Assembly (NCBI GenBank): GCA_022566355.1
Contig: JADFJB010000153.1
Span: forward strand, 1-9,389
Origin: a candidate division KSB1 bacterium
GTDB lineage: Bacteria > Zhuqueibacterota > JdFR-76 > DREG01
Reading direction: 5' to 3'
Length of the DNA stretch: 9,389 nt
Shown: one piece after another, positions 1-7,025 of the stretch
Position numbering within the stretch: position 1 is the stretch's first letter
How the letters are laid out: every line of letters starts with the position of its first letter
Program-made: the position numbers and the translations under genes
The notes under the pieces: model-generated
Told to the model about the DNA's origin: nothing
The model's database searches: none
The model's input: only the letters and a program-made list of their open reading frames with translations

Positions 1-20
1 TTTATTTTTGTTTAGATTAA

Positions 21-54
21 AAGATTTCTCGTCGTAAACTCCTCGAAATGACAA
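21..54. repeat. Possible decayed dispersed repeat
   Basis: A segment starting with GATTTCTCG (23-31) and ending with CGAAATGAC (44-52) resembles, from memory, the widespread 'GATTTCTCG...CGAAATGACA' dispersed repeat seen in intergenic regions of many environmental bacterial genomes. The two ends are only imperfectly complementary, so any hairpin would be weak. With a single copy in this window, repetition cannot be shown here. Confidence 0.2.
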
Positions 55-126
55 TATTATAAGTTATTTCAGAAGTCTCAGATGATATCTCATAAACGAT
101 TATCTTAAACTCAATCTCATAATTTG

Positions 127-155
127 TTGCAATTGAGTCTATTTTTCGATAAATT
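127..155 (+). promoter_or_regulatory. Possible rpmE promoter
   Basis: TTGCAA (127-132), a 17-nt spacer and TAAATT (150-155) give 4/6 matches to each sigma-70 box. It lies 37 bp before the TTG start chosen for rpmE. The region is AT-rich, so chance matches are common and this is a weak call. Confidence 0.25.
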
Positions 156-192
156 TACGGCTAATTTGAATTTAGAAAAGCAGGAGATTAAA

Positions 193-405
193 TTGAAAAA
201 AGGTATTCATCCAAAATATGAATTAACAACTGTTACGTGTGCTTGTGGAAATACTTTCCAGACACGTTCAACTGTTGATAATCTTCACCTGGATATTTGT
301 TCTAATTGTCATCCCTTTTTTACCGGTAAGCAAAAATTGGTTGATTCTGCCGGACGGGTTGAAAAGTTCATGCGCAAATATAAAAAAGTGGAAAGTACTG
401 CTTAA
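193..405 (+). CDS. rpmE: 50S ribosomal protein L31 (bL31), zinc-binding form
   Basis: A 70-residue protein of the bL31 family, a component of the large ribosomal subunit near the central protuberance that bridges to the small subunit. It begins with the family hallmark MKKGIHPKY, followed by a C-x-C pair (C16, C18) and a C-x-x-C pair (C36, C39). These four cysteines define the zinc-binding C+ paralogue, as opposed to the zinc-free form made under zinc starvation. The frame is open upstream to position 124, but homologues start at MKKGIHP. That points to TTG at 193, with AGGAG at 182-186 spaced 6 nt before it. Length matches the family. The gene is followed by a strong terminator and precedes prfA, a common bacterial order. 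The only unusual point is the TTG start. Confidence 0.96.
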   Translation: MKKGIHPKYELTTVTCACGNTFQTRSTVDNLHLDICSNCHPFFTGKQKLVDSAGRVEKFMRKYKKVESTA

Positions 406-428
406 ATTATTCCCAAAATCTGGCAGTG

Positions 429-469
429 ACGGAATCATTCAATTATTTTGAATATTCCGTTTTTTTTTG
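429..469 (+). terminator. Rho-independent terminator after rpmE
   Basis: ACGGAAT (429-435) pairs with ATTCCGT (454-460), and just inside ATTCAA (437-442) pairs with TTGAAT (448-453), with only C436 bulged. This gives a 13-bp stem with a 5-nt loop. A run of nine T (460-468) follows directly. It lies 23 bp after the rpmE stop and should separate rpmE from prfA. Confidence 0.87.
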
Positions 470-482
470 TCCATGTAGATGC

Positions 483-491
483 TGATATAAT
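483..491 (+). promoter_or_regulatory. Extended -10 promoter for prfA
   Basis: TGATATAAT (483-491) is a perfect TGnTATAAT extended -10 element, 30 bp upstream of the prfA ATG and just after the rpmE terminator. No good -35 box is visible at 16-18 nt spacing, since that stretch is the terminator T-tract. Extended -10 promoters can work without one. Its position between a terminator and a start codon supports the call. Confidence 0.5.
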
Positions 492-521
492 TCTTAATTT
501 TTACATTACTGAGAAAATTTG

Positions 522-1589
522 ATGTTAGAAAAACTTATTGAAATCGAAACTCGTTTTGAGAATATAAATTCAGAGCTGAGTGATCCGGGAATCATGTCAG
601 ACATTGAGAATTATACCAAGCTGTCAAAGGAACAAAGTGAACTGGAACCACTGGTTAAAACAATACGCGAGTACAAATCTATATTAAAAAATATCAAAGA
701 TGATGAAGAGTTGCTAAAAGAAGATATTGAGATTGAGTTACGGGAAATGGCCGAAGTTGAATTAGAGGAGTTAAAATCTTCGCTAGACGAAATCGAAGAA
801 AAACTTAAAGTAATGCTGATTCCTAAAGATCCACAGGATAATAAAAATATTATCATGGAAATCCGTGCAGGGACCGGTGGTGATGAAGCGGGTTTATTTG
901 CTGGCGATCTGTTTCGAATGTATTCCCGATATTGTGAAAGGAAAGGTTGGAAAATCGAAATTCTCAATTCGAACCCACAAGGGATAGGCGGATTCAAAGA
1001 AATTGTTTTTAGTATCAATGGCACAGATGTTTATAGCATGCTTAAATTTGAGGGTGGAGTTCATCGGGTTCAACGTATTCCAACCACTGAATCCGGCGGT
1101 CGGATCCATACATCTGCCGCTTCGGTGGCGGTCTTGCCGGAAGCAGAGGAAGTGGATGTCGCAATCGATCCAAAGGAAATTCGTATCGATCTGTTTCGTG
1201 CTTCAGGCCCTGGAGGGCAGAGCGTAAATAAGGTAGAATCAGCCGTGCGGATTACACACATCCCAACAAATATCGTAGTATCTTGCCAGGATGAAAAATC
1301 CCAGCACAAAAATAGAACGAAAGCGATGAAAATCTTACGTGCTCGCTTGCTTGCCAAAAAGCAAGAAGAAGAAATGGCGAAAAGAGTAGCTGCACGCCGG
1401 GCAATGGTAAGTACCGGTGACCGAAGTGTAAAAATCAGAACATTTAATTATCCTCAAAACCGGGTCACGGACCACAGGATAAACCTAACCCTATATAAAT
1501 TGGAAATGATTCTTGATGGTGATCTTGATGCATTAATCGAAGAAATGCAGATTGCGTATCAGACGGAGCAACTTAAGCAAGCTAGTTGA
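522..1589 (+). CDS. prfA: Peptide chain release factor 1
   Basis: A 355-residue class I release factor that reads UAA and UAG in the ribosomal A site and triggers peptidyl-tRNA hydrolysis. The N-terminal third is an acidic helical domain (about 1-105). The codon-recognition region holds the P-x-T tripeptide as PTT (187-189), followed by the RF1-type GGRIHTSAASVAVLPE; RF2 would have SPF. The catalytic GGQ (231-233) lies in RASGPGGQSVNKVESAVRITH, and the basic C-terminal part is complete. Length is normal for RF1 (about 355-360). Start: TTG at 519 and ATG at 522 are adjacent and in frame; ATG gives the family-standard MLEKL N-terminus. The Shine-Dalgarno match is weak (GAGA at 511-514). It is probably transcribed from the extended -10 at 483-491. 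The product's GGQ glutamine is the substrate of PrmC, encoded two genes downstream. Confidence 0.97.
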   Translation: MLEKLIEIETRFENINSELSDPGIMSDIENYTKLSKEQSELEPLVKTIREYKSILKNIKDDEELLKEDIEIELREMAEVELEELKSSLDEIEEKLKVMLIPKDPQDNKNIIMEIRAGTGGDEAGLFAGDLFRMYSRYCERKGWKIEILNSNPQGIGGFKEIVFSINGTDVYSMLKFEGGVHRVQRIPTTESGGRIHTSAASVAVLPEAEEVDVAIDPKEIRIDLFRASGPGGQSVNKVESAVRITHIPTNIVVSCQDEKSQHKNRTKAMKILRARLLAKKQEEEMAKRVAARRAMVSTGDRSVKIRTFNYPQNRVTDHRINLTLYKLEMILDGDLDALIEEMQIAYQTEQLKQAS

Positions 1590-1622
1590 TTTTAGTATTC
1601 AAGGGGTTGTTATTCTATAGTA

Positions 1623-1649
1623 TTGATTAAGTCTATTTTCTGTTATAAT
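1623..1649 (+). promoter_or_regulatory. Possible promoter for the 56-residue gene and prmC
   Basis: TGTTATAAT (1641-1649) is a perfect extended -10 element. TTGATT (1623-1628) lies 15 nt upstream of the TATAAT core, a short spacing for a -35 box. It is 34 bp after the prfA stop and 47 bp before the ATG of the small gene, so it could start transcription of that gene and prmC separately from prfA. Confidence 0.42.
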
Positions 1650-1696
1650 TTTAAGTTTTCCACAAACAAAGAATATTTCTCGAAAGTCTCAAAATT

Positions 1697-1867
1697 ATGA
1701 AGAAAATAGTCAACAAAGCTAAGAGCCATAAAGAAGCAGAAAAATGGGATATTAACCAACAAATACAGTTGACTCCTGCTGAAAGACAACCCATTGCTGC
1801 TGAACTCAAAAAAAGATTCTATGGAACAGATGTCCCAGATGTTAGAGAGGCTCATTCTAATATTTAA
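1697..1867 (+). CDS. Small charged protein, likely partner of an absent nucleotidyltransferase
   Basis: A 56-residue open frame between prfA and prmC, starting MKKIVNKAKSHKEAEKWD and ending GTDVPDVREAHSNI. It has no signal peptide or membrane segment. The layout is a short strand, then 'EAEKWD', then 'LTPAERQPIAAELKKRFYG'. It recalls a family of short proteins with an [EA]-E-x-x-D element and an LTPEER motif that are usually encoded just before a MNT/AbiEii-like nucleotidyltransferase in putative toxin-antitoxin modules. That relationship is from memory, not a search. No nucleotidyltransferase follows: only 52 bp separate its stop from prmC. It may therefore be an orphan antitoxin-like partner. 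No clear Shine-Dalgarno precedes the ATG, but an extended -10 lies 47 bp upstream. The coherent, protein-like composition argues for a real gene. Confidence 0.6.
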   Translation: MKKIVNKAKSHKEAEKWDINQQIQLTPAERQPIAAELKKRFYGTDVPDVREAHSNI

Positions 1868-1919
1868 AAAGACTCAATCTAGGCGAGAGTAAGCCATTCC
1901 TTAGTCAGAATAGGATATT

Positions 1920-2801
1920 ATGCAAACGAAAACCTCTCCCAAACTCTGGCGAATTGTTGAACTTCTTCAAACAACCACAGAATTTCTTCAAAAAAAATCA
2001 ATTGATAACCCACGTTTAAATGCAGAACTATTACTTTGTAAAGTTTTAGGAATTCAGCGAGTCGACTTATATGTGAATTATGATAGACCAATCTCTTCCC
2101 AGGAATTGCAGGAATACCGCGATTATATTCGTAGAAGGGCTTCTCGCGAACCTTTGCAATATGTCCTTGGGCAAACAGAGTTTATGTCATTAACTTTTAA
2201 GGTAAATCCGTCAATATTAATTCCGCGTCAAGACACCGAAACTTTGGTCGAATGGGTACTTGACCGATTTAATGGAAGACAAAATTTAAAAATATTAGAT
2301 TTGGGCACGGGTTCAGGTAATATAGCAGTTAGCCTCGCTTATTACTTAAATGAACCACAAATTACAGCGGTTGATATATCCCAAGAGGCATTAGAATCAG
2401 CTCAAGAGAATGCAAACCTTAACAAAGTCGATGATTGTATAAGTTTTATTCATTGCGATGTTTTGGATAGGCGCTTCGAGATAATAATGAATGATCGCTT
2501 TGATATTATTGTCGCTAATCCGCCATATATCCAGGAACAAGAATTCATGCAACTAGAGCCCGAAGTTAGAGAGTATGAACCCAGAATTGCTTTAGTAGGA
2601 CAGGATAAAGTTAATACATTTTCCCATCGGATATGTGAATTGGCGCCTCATCTATTAAAGGATAATGGTGAAGTGTTTGTTGAAATTGCCGCAGGACAAT
2701 CTGAAACAGTAGAAGCCATTTTTAAAAAAAACCGGTTTAAGTCTGTTCAGATTCGCAAAGATATTGCCGGTATTGAGCGGGTTGTATTAGCAAAGTTTTA
2801 A
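1920..2801 (+). CDS. prmC: Release factor glutamine N5-methyltransferase
   Basis: A 293-residue PrmC/HemK protein that uses S-adenosylmethionine to methylate the side-chain amide of the GGQ glutamine in release factors, raising termination efficiency. An N-terminal helical domain (about 1-90) for release-factor docking ends with REPLQYVLGQTEF (77-89). PRQDTE (102-107) follows. The class I methyltransferase fold starts with the SAM-binding loop LDLGTGSGN (126-134), has an acidic ribose-binding position in AVDIS (150-154), and carries the catalytic NPPY (200-203) that holds the target amide. Length is typical (275-300). ATG 1920 is preceded by TAGGA (1911-1915). Nearness to prfA, which encodes a substrate, is a common gene order, here interrupted by the 56-residue gene. 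No terminator is evident downstream. Confidence 0.96.
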   Translation: MQTKTSPKLWRIVELLQTTTEFLQKKSIDNPRLNAELLLCKVLGIQRVDLYVNYDRPISSQELQEYRDYIRRRASREPLQYVLGQTEFMSLTFKVNPSILIPRQDTETLVEWVLDRFNGRQNLKILDLGTGSGNIAVSLAYYLNEPQITAVDISQEALESAQENANLNKVDDCISFIHCDVLDRRFEIIMNDRFDIIVANPPYIQEQEFMQLEPEVREYEPRIALVGQDKVNTFSHRICELAPHLLKDNGEVFVEIAAGQSETVEAIFKKNRFKSVQIRKDIAGIERVVLAKF

Positions 2802-2813
2802 TTTGATCAAGGT

Positions 2814-2977
2814 GTAACTATTCAGCCATTAGCTTTTAGCTGTTGGCCTTTAGGAGACTGATGAGATTGTTTATCATTTTTTGTTTTATATTTAATTGAT
2901 CCATAATCACTTTTACAACTTTTGTTGGGATTAAATGCCAATTGCTAACAGCCAAATGCTAATAGCAGAACAGTTAC
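2814..2977. repeat. Imperfect inverted-repeat element between prmC and the mutase gene
   Basis: The left arm (2814-2847) and the reverse complement of the right arm (2944-2977) match at 28 of 34 positions without gaps. Both begin GTAACT and share ATTAGC and GCTGTT blocks. Allowing a 6-7 nt indel, the arms extend inward so that 2843-2852 matches the complement of 2932-2941 at 9 of 10 positions. About 80 AT-rich bases lie between, with no open frame. The left arm can also fold alone (GCCA 2825-2828 with TGGC 2844-2847; AGCT 2831-2834 with AGCT 2838-2841). It has the look of a non-coding MITE- or REP-like dispersed element. It fills most of the 273-bp gap between prmC and the mutase gene. Confidence 0.75.
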
Positions 2978-3003
2978 AAAAAAGGCATTAAAAGATTTAT
3001 AAT
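2974..3003 (+). promoter_or_regulatory. Possible promoter for the phosphohexomutase operon
   Basis: TTACAA (2974-2979), an 18-nt spacer and a perfect TATAAT (2998-3003) lie 71 bp upstream of the mutase ATG. The -35 box overlaps the right end of the inverted-repeat element, so the element may have supplied part of the promoter. No other good site is visible in this gap. Confidence 0.37.
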
Positions 3004-3029
3004 ATGAACTTGGAGCCTTTGAGTCTTGT

Positions 3030-3042
3030 GGCTGAATAGGTA
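3030..3042. repeat. Third copy of the inverted-repeat end motif
   Basis: GGCTGAATAGGTA, read on the other strand, matches 12 of 13 bases of the outer end of the preceding inverted repeat (2815-2827). It is preceded by TTTGAGTCTTGTG, which recalls from memory a 'CTTTGTGGCTGAATAGTTAC'-like dispersed repeat of environmental bacteria. It may be the true outer border of a composite element spanning roughly 2814-3042. Confidence 0.4.
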
Positions 3043-3074
3043 TGTTCAGGTTAAGAAAGAATATGGAGTAATGA

Positions 3075-4460
3075 ATGAACCAAGCTATTTTTCGAGAATA
3101 CGATATACGTGGAATCGCAGATACGGATCTAACTGACGAAGTAGCAAATGCAATCGGAAAAGCCTATGGAACCTATGTGAAGCGCAAAGAAGCCAAATCA
3201 GTCTCTGTCGGTTGTGATGTGCGTTTGACATCACCGCGATTAAAAGCTGCAGTTATTGAAGGGATTCAAACAACCGGAGTTAATATTGTTGACGTTGGCA
3301 CTGTTCCGACCCCGGTGCTGTATTTTTCGGTGTTTCATTACGATACTGATGGTGGTATGATGATAACCGGCAGCCACAATCCCATAGAATATAATGGCTT
3401 CAAAATGAATATGAAAAGCGGATCGGTCTTTGGACAAGAAATTCAGGTACTTAAACAGTTCATCCAAACCAATGATTTTGAAAATGGAGACTCTAACATA
3501 AGATCTGAAAATGCAGTTCCCGCTTATGTAAGTATGCTTAATGAAAAATTCAATTTCTCAAAGAAACTTAAAATGATTATGGATCCAGGCAATGGGACCG
3601 CAGGTCCTCTGGCAAGCTCTTTCTTTATTAATAAAGGGATGGATGTTGATTGTATTTTTTGTGAACCTGATGGGAATTTTCCAAACCACTTACCGGATCC
3701 AACGGTGCTCAAATATACCAAGGCATTACGTGCAAAGGTTATTGAAAGCGGAGCAGATATTGGTATCGGTTATGATGGCGATTCGGACCGATTGGGAGTC
3801 ATTGATAATTTAGGCCGGCCAATTTTTGCAGACCGTTTGCTCGCAATAATGGCCCGGGATTTACTATCAAGACACCCAGGGGAAAAGATAATATTCGACG
3901 TGAAATGCTCTCAAAGCCTTGTGGATGAAATCAAAAAATATGGCGGTATCCCCTTAATGTGGAAGACCGGTCATGCCATTCTGAAAAGTAAAATGAAAGA
4001 GGAAAATTCATTGTTGGCTGGAGAAATGTCCGGTCATATTTTCTTTGGTGAAAATTATTATGGATTTGATGATGCCATTTATGCCTCCGCATTGATGATT
4101 CGTATTCTGTGTGAATCCGACAAAACTATTGCAGAAATTGTCGATGAAATCCCAGCATTTTATTCAACCCCGGAAGTTCGTGTGGAATGCTCTGATGAGG
4201 AGAAATTCAAGATCGTAGACGATCTTGTACACTATTTTAAGTCGAGGTATGAAGTGATTGACGTGGATGGAGTGCGTGCTTTATTTGGCGATGGCTGGGG
4301 TCTGGTTCGTGCATCAAATACCCAGCCGGCTCTAGTTCTACGAATGGAAGCAAAAACGGAAGAGCGATTAAAGGAAATTATCGAGATTTTTCTGAATAAG
4401 CTTAGAGAATTTCCATCTGTGAAAGTAAATGAGGAAGATTTTGTTATTGTTAAAGGTTGA
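3075..4460 (+). CDS. Phosphomannomutase/phosphoglucomutase
   Basis: A 461-residue cytosolic alpha-D-phosphohexomutase of the AlgC/ManB type, interconverting hexose 6-phosphate and 1-phosphate (mannose and/or glucose) to feed sugar-nucleotide and polysaccharide synthesis. All four domain signatures are present in order: N-terminal FREYDIRG (6-13); the catalytic phosphoserine loop TGSHNP with S100; the metal loop DGDSDR with D234, D236 and D238; the sugar-selecting GEMSGH (316-321), where E317 and S319 contact hydroxyls; and the C-terminal phosphate-binding RASNTQP (412-418). Length and domain set are complete. ATG 3075 has GGAG at 3065-3068, 6 nt upstream; an ATG at 3071 is out of frame. The 88-residue gene follows after 6 bp and is probably co-transcribed. 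Mannose versus glucose preference cannot be decided from sequence, so no symbol is given. Confidence 0.94.
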   Translation: MNQAIFREYDIRGIADTDLTDEVANAIGKAYGTYVKRKEAKSVSVGCDVRLTSPRLKAAVIEGIQTTGVNIVDVGTVPTPVLYFSVFHYDTDGGMMITGSHNPIEYNGFKMNMKSGSVFGQEIQVLKQFIQTNDFENGDSNIRSENAVPAYVSMLNEKFNFSKKLKMIMDPGNGTAGPLASSFFINKGMDVDCIFCEPDGNFPNHLPDPTVLKYTKALRAKVIESGADIGIGYDGDSDRLGVIDNLGRPIFADRLLAIMARDLLSRHPGEKIIFDVKCSQSLVDEIKKYGGIPLMWKTGHAILKSKMKEENSLLAGEMSGHIFFGENYYGFDDAIYASALMIRILCESDKTIAEIVDEIPAFYSTPEVRVECSDEEKFKIVDDLVHYFKSRYEVIDVDGVRALFGDGWGLVRASNTQPALVLRMEAKTEERLKEIIEIFLNKLREFPSVKVNEEDFVIVKG

Positions 4461-4466
4461 ACTTGC

Positions 4467-4733
4467 ATGAGAACGCAATCTTCAGATACACATCCGGAAG
4501 TTGAAAGAATTTTAATTGATCTTACTCGAAAAGTAACGGTTGCAGAGAAATTCTCCCAGGTTCGGGAGCTTTCAAACATGGCCATGCAATTATCAAGGCG
4601 GGCAATTGCAAGGGCTAATCCCGGGTTATCAGAGAACGAAGTTGACCTTCTCTTCGTAAAGTACCATTATGGAGATGACGTAGCTAATCGACTAAAAAAT
4701 CATCTTGAGAAAAGACAAGATGAAAAGCGTTGA
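4467..4733 (+). CDS. Small helical protein of unknown function, likely nucleotidyltransferase partner
   Basis: An 88-residue protein containing PEVERILIDLTRK (10-22), AEKFSQVRELS (26-36) and SRRAIARANPGLSENEVD (43-60), then LLFVKYHYGDDVANRL. It is probably all helical and cytosolic, rich in charged residues. I recall this as a recurrent small protein family in environmental bacteria and cyanobacteria. Members there are typically encoded directly before a nucleotidyltransferase-fold protein whose start reads like 'IPY-VGGS-AS'. That recollection fits what lies here: the next frame (4720-4821) starts inside this gene and looks like the beginning of such a partner, then ends early. AAAGG (4452-4456) inside the end of the mutase gene is the likely ribosome site, suggesting translational coupling to it. 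The biochemical function is unknown; a toxin-antitoxin-like role is inference only. Confidence 0.78.
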   Translation: MRTQSSDTHPEVERILIDLTRKVTVAEKFSQVRELSNMAMQLSRRAIARANPGLSENEVDLLFVKYHYGDDVANRLKNHLEKRQDEKR

Positions 4734-4821
4734 CCTTTTATCAGCTTTGCATCCCATCACTATAGCCTTTGAAAAATTATCAATTCCTTATTTCAAGGCT
4801 TTTGAAGAATCATCCAATTAG
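4720..4821 (+). pseudogene. Truncated stump of a nucleotidyltransferase-like partner gene
   Basis: A 33-codon frame starting at ATG 4720, overlapping the last 14 bp of the preceding gene as in translationally coupled pairs. Residues 1-17 (MKSVDLLSALHPITIAF) and then EKLSIPYF (18-25) look like the N-terminus of an MNT-type nucleotidyltransferase, in which the next residues would be the active-site GGS region. Instead the frame reads KAFEESSN and stops. The final residues resemble the acidic helical tail expected at the C-terminus of such proteins, so an in-frame internal deletion joining both ends is possible. The overlap and the protein-like sequence are seen directly; the family assignment is from memory. 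It could alternatively be a genuine small peptide. No further coding trace is visible from 4822 to rnr. Confidence 0.55.
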
Positions 4822-4873
4822 ACTTTTATCAATTTCACATTTGAACAATCAAATCAAAATAATCTAATTCCAA

Positions 4874-7021
4874 ATGAGTTTAACCAAATCATCAAAAATT
4901 CAATTCAAAAAACAAATTGTTGAGATATTATCATCTCAGCCATCGACAAAATTTAAAAGTAAAACGATCGCTCGTACGCTTAAAGTTTCGAGTGATGATT
5001 ATGTGGATTTTCGGAATTTCTTACGAGATTTATCCCGAAATGATGTCATTACGAAAACCGGGACAAACGCTTACCAATATCGAGAAAAGCCGCAGTTGGT
5101 CGTTGGGAAATTGAGTGTGAAAACCCAGGGCTATGGTTTTGTGCAACTGGAAGACAGAGAAATATTTGTGAGTCAACGCAACATGACAACCGCCATTGAT
5201 GGAGATACGGTTGCCGTTCATTTATATGCAAAATCACGAGATGGCAAACTTCCAGAAGGAAAAATTGATCACATCATTGAAAGAAAAAGGAAATATATTG
5301 TCGGAACGTATAAGCATGGTAAATACTTTAATTTTGTAGCTCCAGATGATCGAAAAATTCCTTGGGACATCATTATACACGACAGTTTTGCGAAGAATGC
5401 CCAACCAGGACAGAAAGTAGCTGTGACCCTGGATTATTGGGAAGATAGCAGTTTAAATCCCACAGGACGAATTGAAGAGGTGCTGGGTTTCTCCAAGGAC
5501 CCCGGTGTTGATGTTACCTCAGTTGCATTTAAATTCAACCTGCCATTTAAATTTCCTAAAAAAGTAGAAGCTGAATGTGAAAGATTAACCGGAAAAATTA
5601 CTCCTTCGGATCTGCAAGGCAGGTTGGATTTCAGAAAGAGAGTTTGTTTTACAATCGATCCGAAAGATGCAAAGGATTTTGATGATGCTGTCTCTCTGGA
5701 AACTTTGGATGATGGCAATTTGATGTTGGGCGTCCATATCGCCGACGTAAGCCATTATATTCAAGATGGTACAAGTCTTGATAAGGAAGCTTTGAGCAGG
5801 GCAACGAGTGTTTATATGGTCGATCGTGTGATTCCCATGTTGCCCGAAAAAATTTCCAACGAAATTTGTAGTTTAAGGGCAAACGAAGACCGCCTGACTT
5901 TTAGTGTAATGATGAAAATTACTCCGGATGGCCGCAGGTTGGATTATAAAATTCAACCATCCGTTATTAATAGCAACCGCCGGTTTAATTACGAAGAGGT
6001 GCAGAAAATTATCGATGACGGCCAGGGAGATTATTTTGATGAGTTACGACAATTGCGTGATCTTAGCCAGAAACTATTCAGCAAACGGTTGAAAGCGGGG
6101 AGTCTGGATTTCGATTTACCGGAAGCAAAAATTGAATTGAATGACCTGGGAGAACCGATTGACATTCGTCGAAGCGAGAGATTGGATAGCCATCATTTGA
6201 TTGAAGAATTTATGTTGTTGGCCAACAAAACCATCAGTGAGCACATAGCCATGACCTTAACACAGCAGCGGCAATTGTCTAAATTATTGCCGTTCATTTA
6301 CCGGATTCATGAAAAACCGGATGCGAAAAAAATAACAAATTTCGAAAATTTAGTGCGTAGTCTCGGTATTAATTTCCAACGAAGAAAGCGAATATCACCC
6401 AAACAGCTGCAAGAAGTGATTCATTCGGTACGTGGTTTACCGGAAGAAGATATTATTAATCATGTTATGTTGCGTTCGCTGATGAAAGCTAAATACGATA
6501 CAAAAAATGTAGGACATTTTGGGCTTGCATTTAAACATTACACCCATTTCACGTCACCCATTCGCCGTTATCCGGACCTGGTTGTTCACCGCCTTCTTAA
6601 GGAATATGCCGAATTTCCTTCTGAAAAAAGAATTGCCAAGATAAAAAGCAAGCTTCCCGAAGTTTGTCGAATTTCGAACGAACAGGAAATTAATGCCTTG
6701 GAAGCCGAACGTGAATCTATAAAGATCATGCAAGCAAAATTCATGGTTAATAAAATGGGTGAGAGCTATGATGGCATCATTTCCGGCATCGTTCCTTTTG
6801 GAATTTTTGTGGAGATCGTTGACTACTTAGTAGAAGGGCTGGTGCATATTAAAGATTTGGCCGGTGATTACTATATTCATGATGAACCGAATTATCGTTT
6901 GATTGGCCAAAAAACCGGGAAAACATATCGCTTGGGGGATCGGGTAAAAATTCAGGTCGTTAAAGTAGTTCCCGAACAAAAGATGATTGATTTTAAATTG
7001 ATTGAAGATGAGGAGGAATGA
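4874..7021 (+). CDS. rnr: Ribonuclease R
   Basis: A 715-residue 3'-5' exoribonuclease of the RNase II/R (RNB) family, which degrades structured RNA and takes part in rRNA quality control and mRNA decay. Domains: an N-terminal winged-helix region (about 1-70); cold-shock/OB domains (about 75-205), including GKLSVKTQGYGFV (78-90) and IFVSQRNM; the RNB catalytic domain (about 250-580) with IDPKDAKDFDDA (261-272), whose D262, D268, D270 and D271 bind the catalytic metals; the family signature HYTHFTSPIRRYPDLVVHR (555-573); and a C-terminal S1 domain (about 631-711). The Lys-rich tail of enterobacterial RNase R is absent; the protein ends EDEEE right after S1. ATG 4874 begins the expected N-terminus, but no Shine-Dalgarno is visible in the AT-rich leader. 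AGGAGG near its stop (7011-7016) probably serves the next gene. Confidence 0.97.
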   Translation: MSLTKSSKIQFKKQIVEILSSQPSTKFKSKTIARTLKVSSDDYVDFRNFLRDLSRNDVITKTGTNAYQYREKPQLVVGKLSVKTQGYGFVQLEDREIFVSQRNMTTAIDGDTVAVHLYAKSRDGKLPEGKIDHIIERKRKYIVGTYKHGKYFNFVAPDDRKIPWDIIIHDSFAKNAQPGQKVAVTLDYWEDSSLNPTGRIEEVLGFSKDPGVDVTSVAFKFNLPFKFPKKVEAECERLTGKITPSDLQGRLDFRKRVCFTIDPKDAKDFDDAVSLETLDDGNLMLGVHIADVSHYIQDGTSLDKEALSRATSVYMVDRVIPMLPEKISNEICSLRANEDRLTFSVMMKITPDGRRLDYKIQPSVINSNRRFNYEEVQKIIDDGQGDYFDELRQLRDLSQKLFSKRLKAGSLDFDLPEAKIELNDLGEPIDIRRSERLDSHHLIEEFMLLANKTISEHIAMTLTQQRQLSKLLPFIYRIHEKPDAKKITNFENLVRSLGINFQRRKRISPKQLQEVIHSVRGLPEEDIINHVMLRSLMKAKYDTKNVGHFGLAFKHYTHFTSPIRRYPDLVVHRLLKEYAEFPSEKRIAKIKSKLPEVCRISNEQEINALEAERESIKIMQAKFMVNKMGESYDGIISGIVPFGIFVEIVDYLVEGLVHIKDLAGDYYIHDEPNYRLIGQKTGKTYRLGDRVKIQVVKVVPEQKMIDFKLIEDEEE

Positions 7022-7025
7022 AAGA

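Noticed and set aside
124-192. N-terminal extension of rpmE to position 124
   Set aside because: The added 23 residues do not fit bL31; the family start MKKGIHP corresponds to TTG 193, which has a well-spaced AGGAG.
611-1357. Minus-strand open frames opposite prfA
   Set aside because: Shadow frames of a highly conserved gene; their sequences are serine- and isoleucine-rich translations with no family features.
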